From Rugosimonospora acidiphila (GTDB lineage Bacteria; Actinomycetota; Actinomycetes; Mycobacteriales; Micromonosporaceae): a stretch of DNA of 64,000 bases. Of this stretch, positions 27,103 through 36,387 are shown piece by piece (the stretch's first letter is position 1; each line of letters begins with the position of its first letter). The notes under the pieces were generated by a model. The model had not been told where the DNA came from. It did no database searches and saw only the letters and a list, made by a program, of their open reading frames with translations. Made by a program: the position numbers and the translations under genes. The DNA is taken from positions 496,001 through 560,000 of the forward strand of contig NZ_BAABJQ010000002.1 in assembly GCF_039543385.1 (NCBI RefSeq), written 5' to 3'.

Positions 27103-27303
27103 TCAGCCGTAGATGCGGTTCCTCAACGCACGGATCCCGGCGAACTGATCGCGGATCAGTGCGGTGGCCGCCTCACGGAACTGCTGTGCGAATTGTGCCT
27201 CGTTCAGCGTGCGCACCGTGCCCGGAGCGATACGCATCCGCCATGATTGCATGCCACGCACGCTGATCGTGATCCGTCCGCATCGGTCGGCGCGCGGTAG
27301 CAT
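27103..27303 (-). CDS. Small protein, possibly YbaB/EbfC-like
   Basis: A 66-residue protein reading RITISVRGMQSWRMRIAPGT, then EAQFAQQFREAATALIRDQF. The strand-strand-helix pattern and the position before a lipoprotein gene resemble YbaB/EbfC-like proteins of actinomycetes, but it is short and the match is weak. The ATG is the first possible start after an upstream in-frame stop. Confidence 0.5.
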   Translation of the reverse strand: MLPRADRCGRITISVRGMQSWRMRIAPGTVRTLNEAQFAQQFREAATALIRDQFAGIRALRNRIYG

Positions 27304-27928
27304 GTCGCCGCGATGGTTCGCTGGTCACCGTGGTCCAGGTCATCGTCCACTGGCCGGGCAAGTCCACGCGGGCGGCACCTGAGGTGGCCGAGGATGCCCT
27401 GCGCCCTGCTCGACGCCGAGTGCGCTCTCGCAGCGCTACGCCCGGTTCAAACTCGCGAGAGCAGGCCGAGTTCCCGCACGGGCAGCGCCGGACCGGCGAG
27501 TCCCTCAGCGCCTCACGACGCGCACGGGCAGGCTGTCATGCCACAACAGGAAGGGAGGCCACGCTCGGCCGGATCGACGCGCTTCCGCGAGTTGAGTCTG
27601 CGTGGCGACCAGGTCCTGCCCGACGAGTAGCGTTCCCGCATCGCCAAGCGCGGCAAGTCGTCGTCCGACCCCTGACCCCGGGCTCGGTCACCTTCATCAC
27701 GCTGTCGGGAGGCCCAGGGCGAGCCGCGCGAGACCGTTCGGTCAATCTCGCAGCGTCGACCGCCCAGTTGAGGTCGAGCTGCGCGCCTCCGCCGAGGACC
27801 GCGGCGCAGGCCGGGGCAATACTCAGTCGGGCCGGGACAGGTGCGGGGGCCACCGAGCGGACCCAGCTGTAGGCAATCGGTCGAGCAGGGGCGCCGGACG
27901 GGCCCGGTTGCTGGATAGGATCGGCCGC
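27304..27928. other. 625-base intergenic region, no gene recognised
   Basis: It separates divergent operons (small protein/lipoprotein leftward, S41 peptidase rightward). Overlapping Arg-rich frames run through it without recognisable content. The peptidase promoter must lie near its right end. Confidence 0.35.
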
Positions 27929-28861
27929 ATGCCGATGAGCCTGGTGGAGAAAGCGGTTGAACTACTCCGGGGCAAGTACATCTTCGCTGACAAGGCGGAG
28001 GAGGCGGCCACGGCCATCCTCAAAGAGCTTGCGGCCGGCCAGTACGAAGGGTTGGACGAGGCGGCCCTCGGCGAGCGGCTGACCGCCACATTGTTCGAGA
28101 TCTGCCAGGACAGACACCTACGGGTACGGGTACGCGACGAGAGCCTGCACGAGGCGCTCGCCGAGTCCGAGCTGGAGGCGGCCTGGCGGGAGCAGCAGCG
28201 GCTCACCAACCACGGCATCGCCAGAGTGGAGCGACTCGACGGCAATGTCGGCTATCTCGATCTGCGAGGTGTGACCGGGGCCGCCATCGGAGGCCGGGCG
28301 ATCGCCGCGGCGATGGAGCTGGTCTCACACACCCACGCGCTCATCGTCGACCTGCGCAAGAACCGGGGTGGCTCGCCGGACGGAGTCATCTTCTGGACCA
28401 GCTACTTCTTCCCCGACGGGGACACCCACCTCAACAACATCTATGACGGCGCAACTGGTCTCACCCGCCAGTACTGGAGCCTGTCCTGGCTGCCCGGCGA
28501 GCGCTACCTCGACCGCCCCGTCTACCTATTGACCAGCGATTTTACCTTTTCCGCCGGCGAGGAGTTCTGCTATAACCTCAAGGCGCAGGGTCGGGCCACA
28601 CTGATCGGCGAGACGACACGCGGCGGCGCGCATCCCACGGAAGCCTTCCCGATCACGCCGACGTTCGAGATCACGGTGCCGATCGCGCGTTCGGTCAACC
28701 CGATCACCGGCGGGAACTGGGAGGGCACAGGCGTCGAGCCCGACGTGGCGGTACCGGCGGCGCAGGCATTCGACACGGCGTACCGCGAGGCACTGCGGCA
28801 GGTGTTGGCCGCGTCGACCTCGCCGACTGTTCTGCTCGAGGCCCGCACGGCGCTGGGCTGA
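27929..28861 (+). CDS. S41-family (tail-specific/IRBP-like) serine peptidase
   Basis: A 310-residue protein. A helical N-domain (KAVELLRGKYIFADKAEEAA) precedes the S41 core: YLDLRGVTG, ALIVDLRKNRGGSPDGV, the nucleophile region TFSAGEEFCYNLK (S208) and TRGGAHPTEAF. This layout matches the IRBP/N-terminal-helix branch rather than PDZ-containing CtpA proteases. There is no signal peptide, so it is probably cytoplasmic. ATG 27929 is preceded by GGATAGGA; the open frame extends further up but only into non-homologous sequence. Confidence 0.9.
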   Translation: MPMSLVEKAVELLRGKYIFADKAEEAATAILKELAAGQYEGLDEAALGERLTATLFEICQDRHLRVRVRDESLHEALAESELEAAWREQQRLTNHGIARVERLDGNVGYLDLRGVTGAAIGGRAIAAAMELVSHTHALIVDLRKNRGGSPDGVIFWTSYFFPDGDTHLNNIYDGATGLTRQYWSLSWLPGERYLDRPVYLLTSDFTFSAGEEFCYNLKAQGRATLIGETTRGGAHPTEAFPITPTFEITVPIARSVNPITGGNWEGTGVEPDVAVPAAQAFDTAYREALRQVLAASTSPTVLLEARTALG

Positions 28862-29004
28862 ACGACGGCCGAGACCCGACACATGTCATGGCCTGCTCCA
28901 ACGGACCTCGCGAATCTGGTCGGGCAGGCTGTTCCGGTCCGCGCACTCACATCAGCCGCGGGCCCCGTGCGCAAGCCGTCGACACGCTCGTGCCCTGACC
29001 GCCG

Positions 29005-29262
29005 TCACTCCCCCGCGACCGGCTCCAGCTGCATGATCGCTGCACTCAACGCCTCTAGGGCCTTCCCGGGGTGCATCTGGATCTCCGGATACCGTTCGAG
29101 TGCGCGGATCTCCAGCTGGGACAGTGACCGCATCAGCAGCACCGGGCCCTGCTCGTTCTGGTACTTGATAATCAACACTGAGCCGGCCCGCGGGCATGCC
29201 TGAGGAATGTTCTCCAGACTCGACACGGGCCGCCGATGGGGCAGACGCGCGCTGCCCCTCAC
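29005..29262 (-). CDS. Small hypothetical protein
   Basis: An 85-codon frame starting with GTG. The reading VLIIKYQNEQGPVLLMRSLS and IQMHPGKALEALSAAIMQLE looks like genuine folded protein with a beta-hairpin and helix. No family is recognised and no strong ribosome-binding site is present. It could be the 3' remnant of a longer gene. Confidence 0.4.
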   Translation of the reverse strand: MRGSARLPHRRPVSSLENIPQACPRAGSVLIIKYQNEQGPVLLMRSLSQLEIRALERYPEIQMHPGKALEALSAAIMQLEPVAGE

Positions 29263-29344
29263 GGCGTGACGATGGGGTGGATCCGGCGTCGGCGGCTCAC
29301 GCAGCGGCCCCGTCCGGCCTGCTTGCTCGGCCCCGCAGTGGCTT

Positions 29345-29360
29345 GAGCCCGCTCGGGCTC
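29345..29360. terminator. Short palindrome downstream of DUF998 gene
   Basis: GAGCCCGCTCGGGCTC forms a 7-bp stem with a 2-base turn, 40 bases past the end of the leftward DUF998 gene. It is a possible terminator, but the loop is too tight for certainty. Confidence 0.35.
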
Positions 29361-29399
29361 CGCCCGCCGTGACGCGTCATCCCTTCCGCCCGGCGGGGC

Positions 29400-30170
29400 T
29401 CAGTTCGCGTGCGGGAGACTGTCGTGAGGCCGGTTGCTGCAATCATTCTCGGGCCGTCGAGCGGTCCGGATCAGCTGGACGGCGAGGACGGCGGTCCAGC
29501 CTGATCCGATGGTCGCGACGGTTCGCTCAAGCAGGCCATGGACGGCCGCGGTCGAGTGCAGTCCGAAGGCGATGTACGACGCCATGACGGCGACACCGAC
29601 CAGCAGGGACGGCGCGCCGAGCCGCTGCCAGCCGGGCGCCTCCTTCAGGCGCCGCGACATCGGGAACGGCGAGATGGCCAGGAGCGTGACCACGACGACG
29701 CCGCCGATCACGTCCTGGGCGCCCGCGAACGTGGAGGTGGCCGCGTGCGCGCCGCAAGCGCCCGACTGGCAGGGGATCTGCAGGAATGACAGGACGTTGC
29801 CGAAGCCGACGGCAGAGAAGGCGAGCATCCACGGGGCGTAGTAGGCGGTTCGACCGGCACCACGCAGGGCCGGACGCAGTCCAAGGAGAGCGAAGAGCAT
29901 CGTGCCGATTCCCGCCGTGATCAGGAGGGTCACTGGGACCTCGGCGTGGGGTGCCGTACGTGCCATCAGGTCGCTGATGGTGTCCCGGACGATGCTGTAG
30001 CCCTGTGGCTGCCAGGTCTCGGGGATCAGCCAGCCGGCCATGAACAGGATCTGCGAGACGACTCCGATGGCACCGAGGACGGTCCGGGCCCTGGTGGACA
30101 CTGTTCGCCGGTCGGGATGGGCCGGCTGCAAGGCCTGGTCCGGCCGTGGCGATGTCGCGGTGCGTGTCAT
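29400..30170 (-). CDS. DUF998 integral membrane protein
   Basis: A 256-residue membrane protein with about six hydrophobic segments, starting IGVVSQILFMAGWLIPETWQ and containing the DUF998-typical SIVRDTISDLMARTAPH. Its function is unknown. ATG 30170 overlaps the MarR stop (ATGA) and has GAGGGG upstream, so its translation is coupled to the regulator. It is probably the main target of the MarR protein. Confidence 0.85.
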   Translation of the reverse strand: MTRTATSPRPDQALQPAHPDRRTVSTRARTVLGAIGVVSQILFMAGWLIPETWQPQGYSIVRDTISDLMARTAPHAEVPVTLLITAGIGTMLFALLGLRPALRGAGRTAYYAPWMLAFSAVGFGNVLSFLQIPCQSGACGAHAATSTFAGAQDVIGGVVVVTLLAISPFPMSRRLKEAPGWQRLGAPSLLVGVAVMASYIAFGLHSTAAVHGLLERTVATIGSGWTAVLAVQLIRTARRPENDCSNRPHDSLPHAN

Positions 30171-30655
30171 GAGGTCCCCTCGTTGGTTGCGTCGTGCTTC
30201 CACCACTGGTCACGCTTGCCAGGCTTGGCCCGCGTGGGCGCTGGGCCGGGCGCCCCCACGAGCCGCCCGGCAAGGCGTGTGAAGGTGCTGATCTCCTCGT
30301 CCGTCCAGGCGGCGGTCCACGCGGCGAAGAGGCGGAGGCCTTCCTCGACCATGCGGTCCATCTCCTGCTCGCCGGCCCTGCTGAGCTCAACGGTGTAGCG
30401 GCGGCCGTCCACGGCGTCCGGGCGGATCACCACGCGCCCCGACTCGCGCAGGGACTTCAGGCGGCCGGTCACCGATGACGGCTTCGCGTTTAGCTCGGCC
30501 GCGATCTCGCCCGGCGACAGCGCGCCGCGGCGGAGAAGCAGTTCCATTATCGCCACCAGCTCGGTGTCGAAGGCTCGCCCCTGCCCTCGGCGGATCACGT
30601 TCACCAGGCCCATGACGGCCCCGGCGAACGCAGTGATGTCACGTTCTTCGGCCAT
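30167..30655 (-). CDS. MarR-family regulator
   Basis: A repressor of about 162 residues. The winged helix reads LSPGEIAAELNAKPSSVTGR followed by the wing DAVDGRRYTVELSRAGEQEM. ATG 30655 (MAEERDITAF) is chosen over the upstream ATG because a promoter places its transcription start here. It forms an overlapping two-gene unit with DUF998, suggesting regulation of that membrane protein and of itself. Confidence 0.87.
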   Translation of the reverse strand: MAEERDITAFAGAVMGLVNVIRRGQGRAFDTELVAIMELLLRRGALSPGEIAAELNAKPSSVTGRLKSLRESGRVVIRPDAVDGRRYTVELSRAGEQEMDRMVEEGLRLFAAWTAAWTDEEISTFTRLAGRLVGAPGPAPTRAKPGKRDQWWKHDATNEGTS

Positions 30656-30662
30656 GTGCCCG

Positions 30663-30691
30663 ATGCTAATGTATTTCATACGTCGTAACAA
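30663..30691 (-). promoter_or_regulatory. Sigma-A-type promoter of the MarR-DUF998 operon, leaderless
   Basis: On the minus strand TTGTTA and TAGCAT are separated by exactly 17 bases, with the ATG seven bases beyond the -10 box. This places the transcription start on or near the start codon; no ribosome-binding site is present. The surrounding ACGTATGAAATACAT is AT-rich and could hold the MarR operator. Confidence 0.65.
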
Positions 30692-30876
30692 GTATGTGCC
30701 GCTGGGCCCGCGGCGAGCCAGTCCCCGACCCGGCCAACGTTCCCGGTCGGGGCACTAGTGAGCAGGAACCCACGTCGCCAATCCCACCGCTGTATGCCTT
30801 CGACACAGCCGGCGGGTGCTGGTGGAACGGCGCGAGCTCCCTGCGGTCGCACATGTCGACCAGGCGCGATCCCCAG

Positions 30877-30980
30877 TTAGGCCGGCACCCGCCGGTGTAC
30901 CAGTACCCCGCCCACACCCACCATCAGCGCCGCGAGCAGCAGGTACGCCGGCGACGACAGCACCCGGCCGCGCGCTGGAG
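30877..30980 (-). pseudogene. C-terminal transmembrane scrap of an unknown membrane protein
   Basis: The leftward frame reads VLSSPAYLLLAALMVGVGGV, then LVHRRVPA and a stop, a single hydrophobic segment with basic flank. It has no start and abuts the Kgd gene end. The rest of 30692-31002 holds nothing recognisable. Confidence 0.35.
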
Positions 30981-31002
30981 ATGTTCGTCGTGGCGGACGT
31001 CA

Positions 31003-34000
31003 TCAGCGCCCGAGCGCACGTGCCACGAGGTCGAGTTGTTCTGCGGTGTGCCTCTTGGCGGACCCGGTGGCGGGTGCCGCCGACGCGGGCCTGGACACCA
31101 GGCCGAGCGGCCGTCCGCCCAACAGAGGTACCAGTTCGGCCAGCAGGTAGGTCCAGGCGCCCTGGTTGCGGGGCTCCTCCTGAGCCCAGATCAGGTCCGC
31201 GGCCGGGTAGGTGTTGAGCAGGGCGCGGAGCTCTTGGTCCGGGAGCGGGTAGAGCTGCTCGATGCGGACCAGGGCGACCGCCGGGTCCGGGAACTTCGCC
31301 AGCCGCGCGGCCAGTTCGTGGTAGAGCTTGCCCGTGACGATCAGCACCCGGCGCACCGCGGTGCGGTCGGCGACCGTGGGATCGTCCAGGACGGGCTCGA
31401 ACCGGCCCGCTGTGAAGGCGCTCAGCGGGCTGGCGCTGGCACGGGTGCGAAGCATTGACTTCGGGGTGAACACCACCAGCGGGCGACGCGGCCGGGCGTG
31501 AGCCTGCCGGCGCAGCAGATGGAAGTACGAGGCGGCGGTGGTGGGCTGGGCGATCGTCATGTTGTCCTCGGCGCATTGCTGGAGAAAGCGTTCGATGCGG
31601 CCCGAGGAATGGTCGGGCCCGCGTCCTTCCTGGCCATGAGGCAGAAGCAGCACCAGGGAGCAGTGCTGGCCCCATTTCTGGGCGCCGGAGGAGACGAACT
31701 CGTCCACGACGATCTGGGCGCCGTTGACGAAGTCGCCGAACTGGGCCTCCCACACGGTGAGTGCGTCGTCTCGTTCGACGGAGTAGCCGTACTCGAAGCC
31801 CATGGCGGCGTACTCGCTGAGCAGGGAGTCGTGGATCGCAAACGGCGCCTGGTCCGGGGAGAGCCTGGTCAGCGGCAGCCACTCACTCCCGGTGGCGCGG
31901 TCGTGCAGGACGGCGTGGCGCTGCACGAACGTCCCCCGGCGGGAGTCCTGTCCCGCCAACCGCACCGCGGTGCCCTCCAGCAGCAGCGACCCGAGGGCGA
32001 GGAGTTCGGCGAAGGCCCAGTCGACGGGGACGCCTCCGTGCCCCATCTGCGTCCGCCGGTCGAGCAGTTGGGCGAGTTTAGGGTGGACGTCGAAGCCGTC
32101 CGGTGTCGTGCCGAAGGCGTCCGCGACCGTGGCCAGGGCCGCGGGGTCGACCGCGGTGTCGCGGGTATCCGTCCGGGCGATGCCAGTTGTCTGCTGCGCT
32201 CCCGTCGGTGCCCACACCTGACCGGCGGCCGCGGCCGAACTGCGCCTCTCAGGGCTGTCCGTCGCGCCGCGGGTTTCGGCGAAAGCCCGCTCCAGCCGGT
32301 TCTGATAGTCGCGGTGTGCCTGGTCGTACTCGTCGCCGGTGAGGTCGCCACGGCCGACGAGGGCTTCCAGGTACAGGGCCCGTACCGTGCTCTTGTGTTC
32401 GATGAGCTGGTACATCCGGGGCTGGGTCATCGAGGGGTCGTCCGACTCGTTGTGGCCGCGCCGCCGGTAGCAGACGAGGTCGATCACGACGTCGCGGTGG
32501 AACCGCTGCCGGTAGGCGAAGGCCAGTTCGGCGACACGTACCACCGCCTCGGGGTCGTCGCCGTTGACGTGGAAGACCGGTGCCTGCACGGACTTGACGA
32601 CGTCGGTGGAGTAGACCGAGCTGCGGGCGTCGGTGGGCAGGGTGGTGAACCCGACCTGGTTGTTGATGTTGATTCGGATCGCGCCGCCTGTGGTGTAGCC
32701 GCGCAGCTGCGACATCTGAACCGTTTCGCCGACCACGCCCTGGCCGGCCATGGCGGCGTCGCCGTGGATGATCACGGGCAGCGTACCGAAGGGCTTGTTC
32801 GGTCGTCGGTCCTGTCTGGCCCGCGCGATGCCCAGCAGGACGGCGTCGACCGCGTCGAGGTGTGAGGGGTTGGCGGCGATCAGCACGGGCAGGGTCTGCC
32901 CGTTCACGCTGCGGTAGATGCCCTCGGTGCCGAGGTGGTATTTGACATCTCCGGAGCCCTCGGCACTGTCGGTGCCCTCGAACTCCCGGAAGACCTGGCT
33001 GTAGGTCTTGCCGGCGATGTTGGTCAGTACGTTCAGCCGCCCGCGATGCGCCATGGCGATGGCGCTGCCGTCGAGTCCGGCCTCGGCCGCCCGGCGCATC
33101 ACGGCGTCCAGCAGCGGGATCAGCGACTCCCCGCCCTCGATGCTGAACCGGGTCTGGCCCACGTACTTGGTCTGGAGGAACGTTTCGAATGCCTCGGCCT
33201 CGTTGAGCTTGCCCAGGATCCGCACCTGTTCGTCGCGGGTCGGCTTGGTGTACGGGGCCTCCAGGCGTTCCTGGAACCAACGGCGCTGGACCGGGTCCTG
33301 GATGTGCATGTACTCCACGCCGACGGTGCGGCAGTACGCGTCGCGCAGCACCCGCAGGATCTCCCGCAGCGGCAGGCGCCGGACTCCGGCCCCGGCAAGG
33401 TCGTCGCACACGAACTCGCGGTCCAGGTCCCAGAAGCTCAAGCCGTGGCTCTCGATCTCCAGGTCGGGGTGCGACCGCTGCTGGTACACCAGCGGGTCGA
33501 TGTCGGCCATCAGGTGCCCGCGGACCCGGAAGGCGTCGATCAGCGCCTGCACCCGGGCCGTCTTGTCGACGGCCCGGTCCGGATCCACGTGGATGTCCGC
33601 GGACCAGCGGATGGGAGCATACGGGATGCGCAGCGCGGCGAAGATGTCGTCGTAGAAGCCGTCGGCGCCGGTGAGCAGCTGGTGGATGCGTCGCAGGAAC
33701 TCGCCCGAGGCGGCTCCCTGGATCACACGGTGGTCGTAGGTACTGGTGAGCGTGACGGTCATGCCGACCGCGAGCTCAGCGAGGGTCCGGGGGCCGGCCC
33801 CGTGGTACTGCGCCGGGTAGTCCAGCGAGCCGGCCGCCACGACGCAGCCCTGCCCCCGCATCAGGCGCGGCACCGAGTGGACGGTGCCGGTGCCGCCCGG
33901 GTTGGTCAGCGACAGGGTCGTGCCGGCGAGGTCGTCGGGGGTCAAGCGCGCGTCGCGGGCCCGTGTGACGACGTCGTCGCAGGCGTGGACGAACGCCGTG

Positions 34001-34485
34001 AAGTCCAGCCGGTCAGCGGCCTTGACGTTCGGCACCACCAACCGCCGCGAGCCGTCGGGGTCGGTCACGTCGACGGCGATGCCGAGGTTCACGTGAGGCG
34101 GGGTGACCAGGACGGGGCGCCCGTCGATGACGTCGAAGGAGCAGTTCAGCTCGGGAAAGTCCCGTAGGGCGGTGACGATCGCCCAGCCGAGCAGGTGGGT
34201 GACGCTGATCCTTCCGCCGCGGGCCCTGGCGAGGTGGTTGTTGATCACGATGCGGTTGTCGACCATCAGCTTGGCTGGCAGGTCCCGCACGCTGGTTGCC
34301 GTCGGGATGTCAAGGCTGGATTCCATGTGCCCGACCAGGGCACGGGCGGCGCCGCGCAGCGGCTCGAAGGTCCCCTCGGACGCGTCACCGTCGAGAGTCT
34401 CGTGTCCGTCCCTTCCGAGTCTGCGCGTGGTCGCGGTCCTCGTCGGGGGGTGGGTATCTGTTGCTGCCGTCACATCTACCGACAT
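31003..34485 (-). CDS. kgd: Multifunctional 2-oxoglutarate decarboxylase/dehydrogenase E1-E2 (Kgd)
   Basis: An enzyme of 1160 residues combining an E2-type acyltransferase with a thiamine-diphosphate E1, as in mycobacterial Kgd/OdhA. The E2 part opens SVRDLPAKLMVDNRIVINNH and ends with catalytic H252 in TYDHRVIQGAASGEFL. The E1 part includes GMAHRGRLNVL-type AMAHRGRLNVL, HGDAAMAGQGVVGET (diphosphate/Mg site), and the C-terminal transketolase-like domain with SGAQKWGQHCSLVLLLPHG. ATG 34485 is preceded by GCAGGAGA. It feeds 2-oxoglutarate into the TCA cycle. The N-terminal linker is short, and no lipoyl domain is present, as usual for the family. Confidence 0.95.
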   Translation of the reverse strand: MSVDVTAATDTHPPTRTATTRRLGRDGHETLDGDASEGTFEPLRGAARALVGHMESSLDIPTATSVRDLPAKLMVDNRIVINNHLARARGGRISVTHLLGWAIVTALRDFPELNCSFDVIDGRPVLVTPPHVNLGIAVDVTDPDGSRRLVVPNVKAADRLDFTAFVHACDDVVTRARDARLTPDDLAGTTLSLTNPGGTGTVHSVPRLMRGQGCVVAAGSLDYPAQYHGAGPRTLAELAVGMTVTLTSTYDHRVIQGAASGEFLRRIHQLLTGADGFYDDIFAALRIPYAPIRWSADIHVDPDRAVDKTARVQALIDAFRVRGHLMADIDPLVYQQRSHPDLEIESHGLSFWDLDREFVCDDLAGAGVRRLPLREILRVLRDAYCRTVGVEYMHIQDPVQRRWFQERLEAPYTKPTRDEQVRILGKLNEAEAFETFLQTKYVGQTRFSIEGGESLIPLLDAVMRRAAEAGLDGSAIAMAHRGRLNVLTNIAGKTYSQVFREFEGTDSAEGSGDVKYHLGTEGIYRSVNGQTLPVLIAANPSHLDAVDAVLLGIARARQDRRPNKPFGTLPVIIHGDAAMAGQGVVGETVQMSQLRGYTTGGAIRININNQVGFTTLPTDARSSVYSTDVVKSVQAPVFHVNGDDPEAVVRVAELAFAYRQRFHRDVVIDLVCYRRRGHNESDDPSMTQPRMYQLIEHKSTVRALYLEALVGRGDLTGDEYDQAHRDYQNRLERAFAETRGATDSPERRSSAAAAGQVWAPTGAQQTTGIARTDTRDTAVDPAALATVADAFGTTPDGFDVHPKLAQLLDRRTQMGHGGVPVDWAFAELLALGSLLLEGTAVRLAGQDSRRGTFVQRHAVLHDRATGSEWLPLTRLSPDQAPFAIHDSLLSEYAAMGFEYGYSVERDDALTVWEAQFGDFVNGAQIVVDEFVSSGAQKWGQHCSLVLLLPHGQEGRGPDHSSGRIERFLQQCAEDNMTIAQPTTAASYFHLLRRQAHARPRRPLVVFTPKSMLRTRASASPLSAFTAGRFEPVLDDPTVADRTAVRRVLIVTGKLYHELAARLAKFPDPAVALVRIEQLYPLPDQELRALLNTYPAADLIWAQEEPRNQGAWTYLLAELVPLLGGRPLGLVSRPASAAPATGSAKRHTAEQLDLVARALGR

Positions 34486-34711
34486 AGTCGATCTCCTGCC
34501 ATCGTCGAAACGTTCGGCCCGGCCACGGTTGTGCGGGCCGAGAGTGTGGTGGTGAGCCGCCGCAGGACGCCGCGGAGGGGAGGCCACCCGCGTCAGGGGC
34601 TGTCGACGACGGCGTCGACGAGCCGGGCGGGACCAGAACCGGGACGCAGACGGCCTGGGTGAGCACCCGGGCGCCGGCGACAGTGGTCAGCGGACCGCTC
34701 GCGGTGGTGGC

Positions 34712-34951
34712 CTAGTGGGAGGCGTTCGCGACCCCGGCGGTGAAACCGGCCGCGGTGACGATGCCTGTGATCAGGCTCGTGGAACCACTCGTCGTCGGGA
34801 ACCGCTGGTACACGCGCCTCATCGGCAGATCCGCGGCGGCCCGGACCTCGCTCATGTTCACCGCTTGGATACCGCGCAGGTAGAACACCCGCTCGGCGGC
34901 GTCGAGCAGTTGGCCACGCAGGGCCTCCTGGGCCGCGGTCGTCAGTGACAC
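34712..34951 (-). pseudogene. Truncated TetR-family regulator (DNA-binding domain only)
   Basis: GTG 34951 follows GGAGG and opens a clear TetR helix-turn-helix: LRGQLLDAAERVFYLRGIQA, SEVRAAADLPMRRVYQRFPT. After that the sequence diverges and stops at ~79 residues, where a TetR protein should be ~190 and carry a ligand-binding domain. The 3' part is lost by deletion. It may still bind DNA, but without the dimerisation domain that is doubtful. Two intact operators lie upstream. Confidence 0.72.
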
Positions 34952-34969
34952 GGGACCTCCACTAGCGGT

Positions 34970-34985
34970 GAGAATGACCATTCTC
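34970..34985. promoter_or_regulatory. TetR operator 1
   Basis: GAGAATGACCATTCTC is a perfect 7+2+7 palindrome 18 bases upstream of the truncated TetR start. Repeated at 35004, it is very likely the binding site of the (former) regulator. Confidence 0.75.
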
Positions 34986-35003
34986 AAGATACAGATCGTC
35001 ACT

Positions 35004-35019
35004 GAGAATGAACATTCTC
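35004..35019. promoter_or_regulatory. TetR operator 2
   Basis: GAGAATGAACATTCTC shares all outer bases with operator 1, centre-to-centre 34 bases. It overlaps an ATG (35008) that opens a 30-codon rightward frame (MNILKLGTPVVSFVIELADT), which may be the stub of the original divergent target gene. Confidence 0.72.
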
Positions 35020-35691
35020 AAGTTGGGTACCCCCGTGGTGAGCTTCGTCATCGAGCTCGCCGACACGGCACTTCTGGTCACCATCGATCGGCAGGACCAT
35101 CTACCGGCCAAGCCCACTACGACCTGACCAGTCCCGACGAGATCACGGCCTGTATGGGCGACCTCACCCAGCGACTCACACAACCTGAACCCACTCCTCG
35201 ACAAATCCCATAGGGACGACACCCCCCGAACTCGTCAAGGGCCTGGGAGGCGGGACCTTCCGGTTCCGGTCGTCGCCTGGGCCGAATGCCCGTAATCGGC
35301 ACCGGTACGGCGTCAACATCGTCAAGAATGAGCAGGGACGCCTGCGTAGGGCCGGGTGGGCCGAGGCGGTGTGGGTCGGATCGGGCGGCATCCCCTTGGT
35401 GAATGCGGGGCACCGCGACCTGACTTCCGGATCGGGCTGCGGGCGCTACACCTGTCACCGGGGCCCCTGCGTCTCGTCGGCGCAAAACGGGCACAGACTC
35501 CGCTACCGCCACCACTGGGTGGGCCGATGTTCGCTCCTTCGCCGCGTGCCCGTCGACGACGCCGTCGGCGCATCGCAGGTCATGGCGACCGCGTCGCGAT
35601 GACCTGCGCCACTGATTCGGCGCAGCGATGAACCGCTGCCACAGCCAGTTCGTTCGCGACAGCAGAAGGCCAATCGTCTGAGGAGGACCGC
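35020..35691. other. 670-base region, decayed or non-coding
   Basis: It holds the short stub described for operator 2, a second short piece (YDLTSPDEITACMGDLTQRL) in another frame, and then nothing recognisable up to the hemerythrin gene. The target gene of the truncated TetR has probably been deleted here. Confidence 0.4.
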
Positions 35692-36387
35692 ATGGCAGCG
35701 AAACAACCGGGACAGATGACCCGAGAGATGCACATGGTGCATACCGCATTTCGGCGCGAGTTCGGCCTGGTACCCGACCTCGTCCGCAGCGCGGCGGCGG
35801 GGGACCGCGAGCGGGCGGAGATCATCGCCGACCACTTCGGAACTATCAATGTGGCGCTAGAGGAGCATCACGGCGGTGAGGACCGTGATCTTTGGCCGCG
35901 GCTGCGCGAGCGCTGCCCGGAAGAGATTCAACCGCTCGTCCACCGCATGGAGGAACAGCACCGGCGCATCGCGCAGCTCGTGCTCGACCTGACGACGACG
36001 CTGGCGGTCTGGCGGACCGACGGGAACGCCGAAAGCCGCGACCACGCGCTGAACACCCTCGACCAGTTCCTGCCGGTGCTGCGTGAACATCTCGGCGACG
36101 AGGAGGAGCATGTGCTCCCACTGATCGAAAAGCACATCACGGGCGACGAGTGGGACACGATGGTGGCCACCTCCGCCGCCGGGACCCCGCCGGACAAGAT
36201 ATCGCTGTTCTTCGGGATCATGATGTACGAGGGCGACCCGGCCGCCGTTGAGGACGCCCTGCGTAACATGCCCGGCGAGGTTCGCGCCCTCATCGTCGAA
36301 GCGGCCCCACGGGCATACGCGGAGTACGCCACCCGTCTCTACGGCACGCCGACCCCGCCGCTGGGCTCCACGCTGCCCAGTCGCTGA
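35692..36387 (+). CDS. Hemerythrin-like (HHE domain) protein
   Basis: A 231-residue cytoplasmic protein with a four-helix HHE domain. Candidate iron ligands are His in MHMVHTAFRREF, EEHHGGEDRDLWPRL, MEEQHRRIAQL and LREHLGDEEEHVLPLIE. Such proteins bind a di-iron centre and sense oxygen or NO. The second half (VEDALRNMPGEVRALIVEAA) is a helical extension often found in actinobacterial members. The start has CTGAGGAGGACCGC. No partner gene is adjacent in the same direction. Confidence 0.9.
   Translation: MAAKQPGQMTREMHMVHTAFRREFGLVPDLVRSAAAGDRERAEIIADHFGTINVALEEHHGGEDRDLWPRLRERCPEEIQPLVHRMEEQHRRIAQLVLDLTTTLAVWRTDGNAESRDHALNTLDQFLPVLREHLGDEEEHVLPLIEKHITGDEWDTMVATSAAGTPPDKISLFFGIMMYEGDPAAVEDALRNMPGEVRALIVEAAPRAYAEYATRLYGTPTPPLGSTLPSR

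Noticed and set aside
31498..32865. Long rightward ORF (455 codons) opposite Kgd
   Set aside because: It is the complement of conserved Kgd coding sequence and has no protein-like features of its own.
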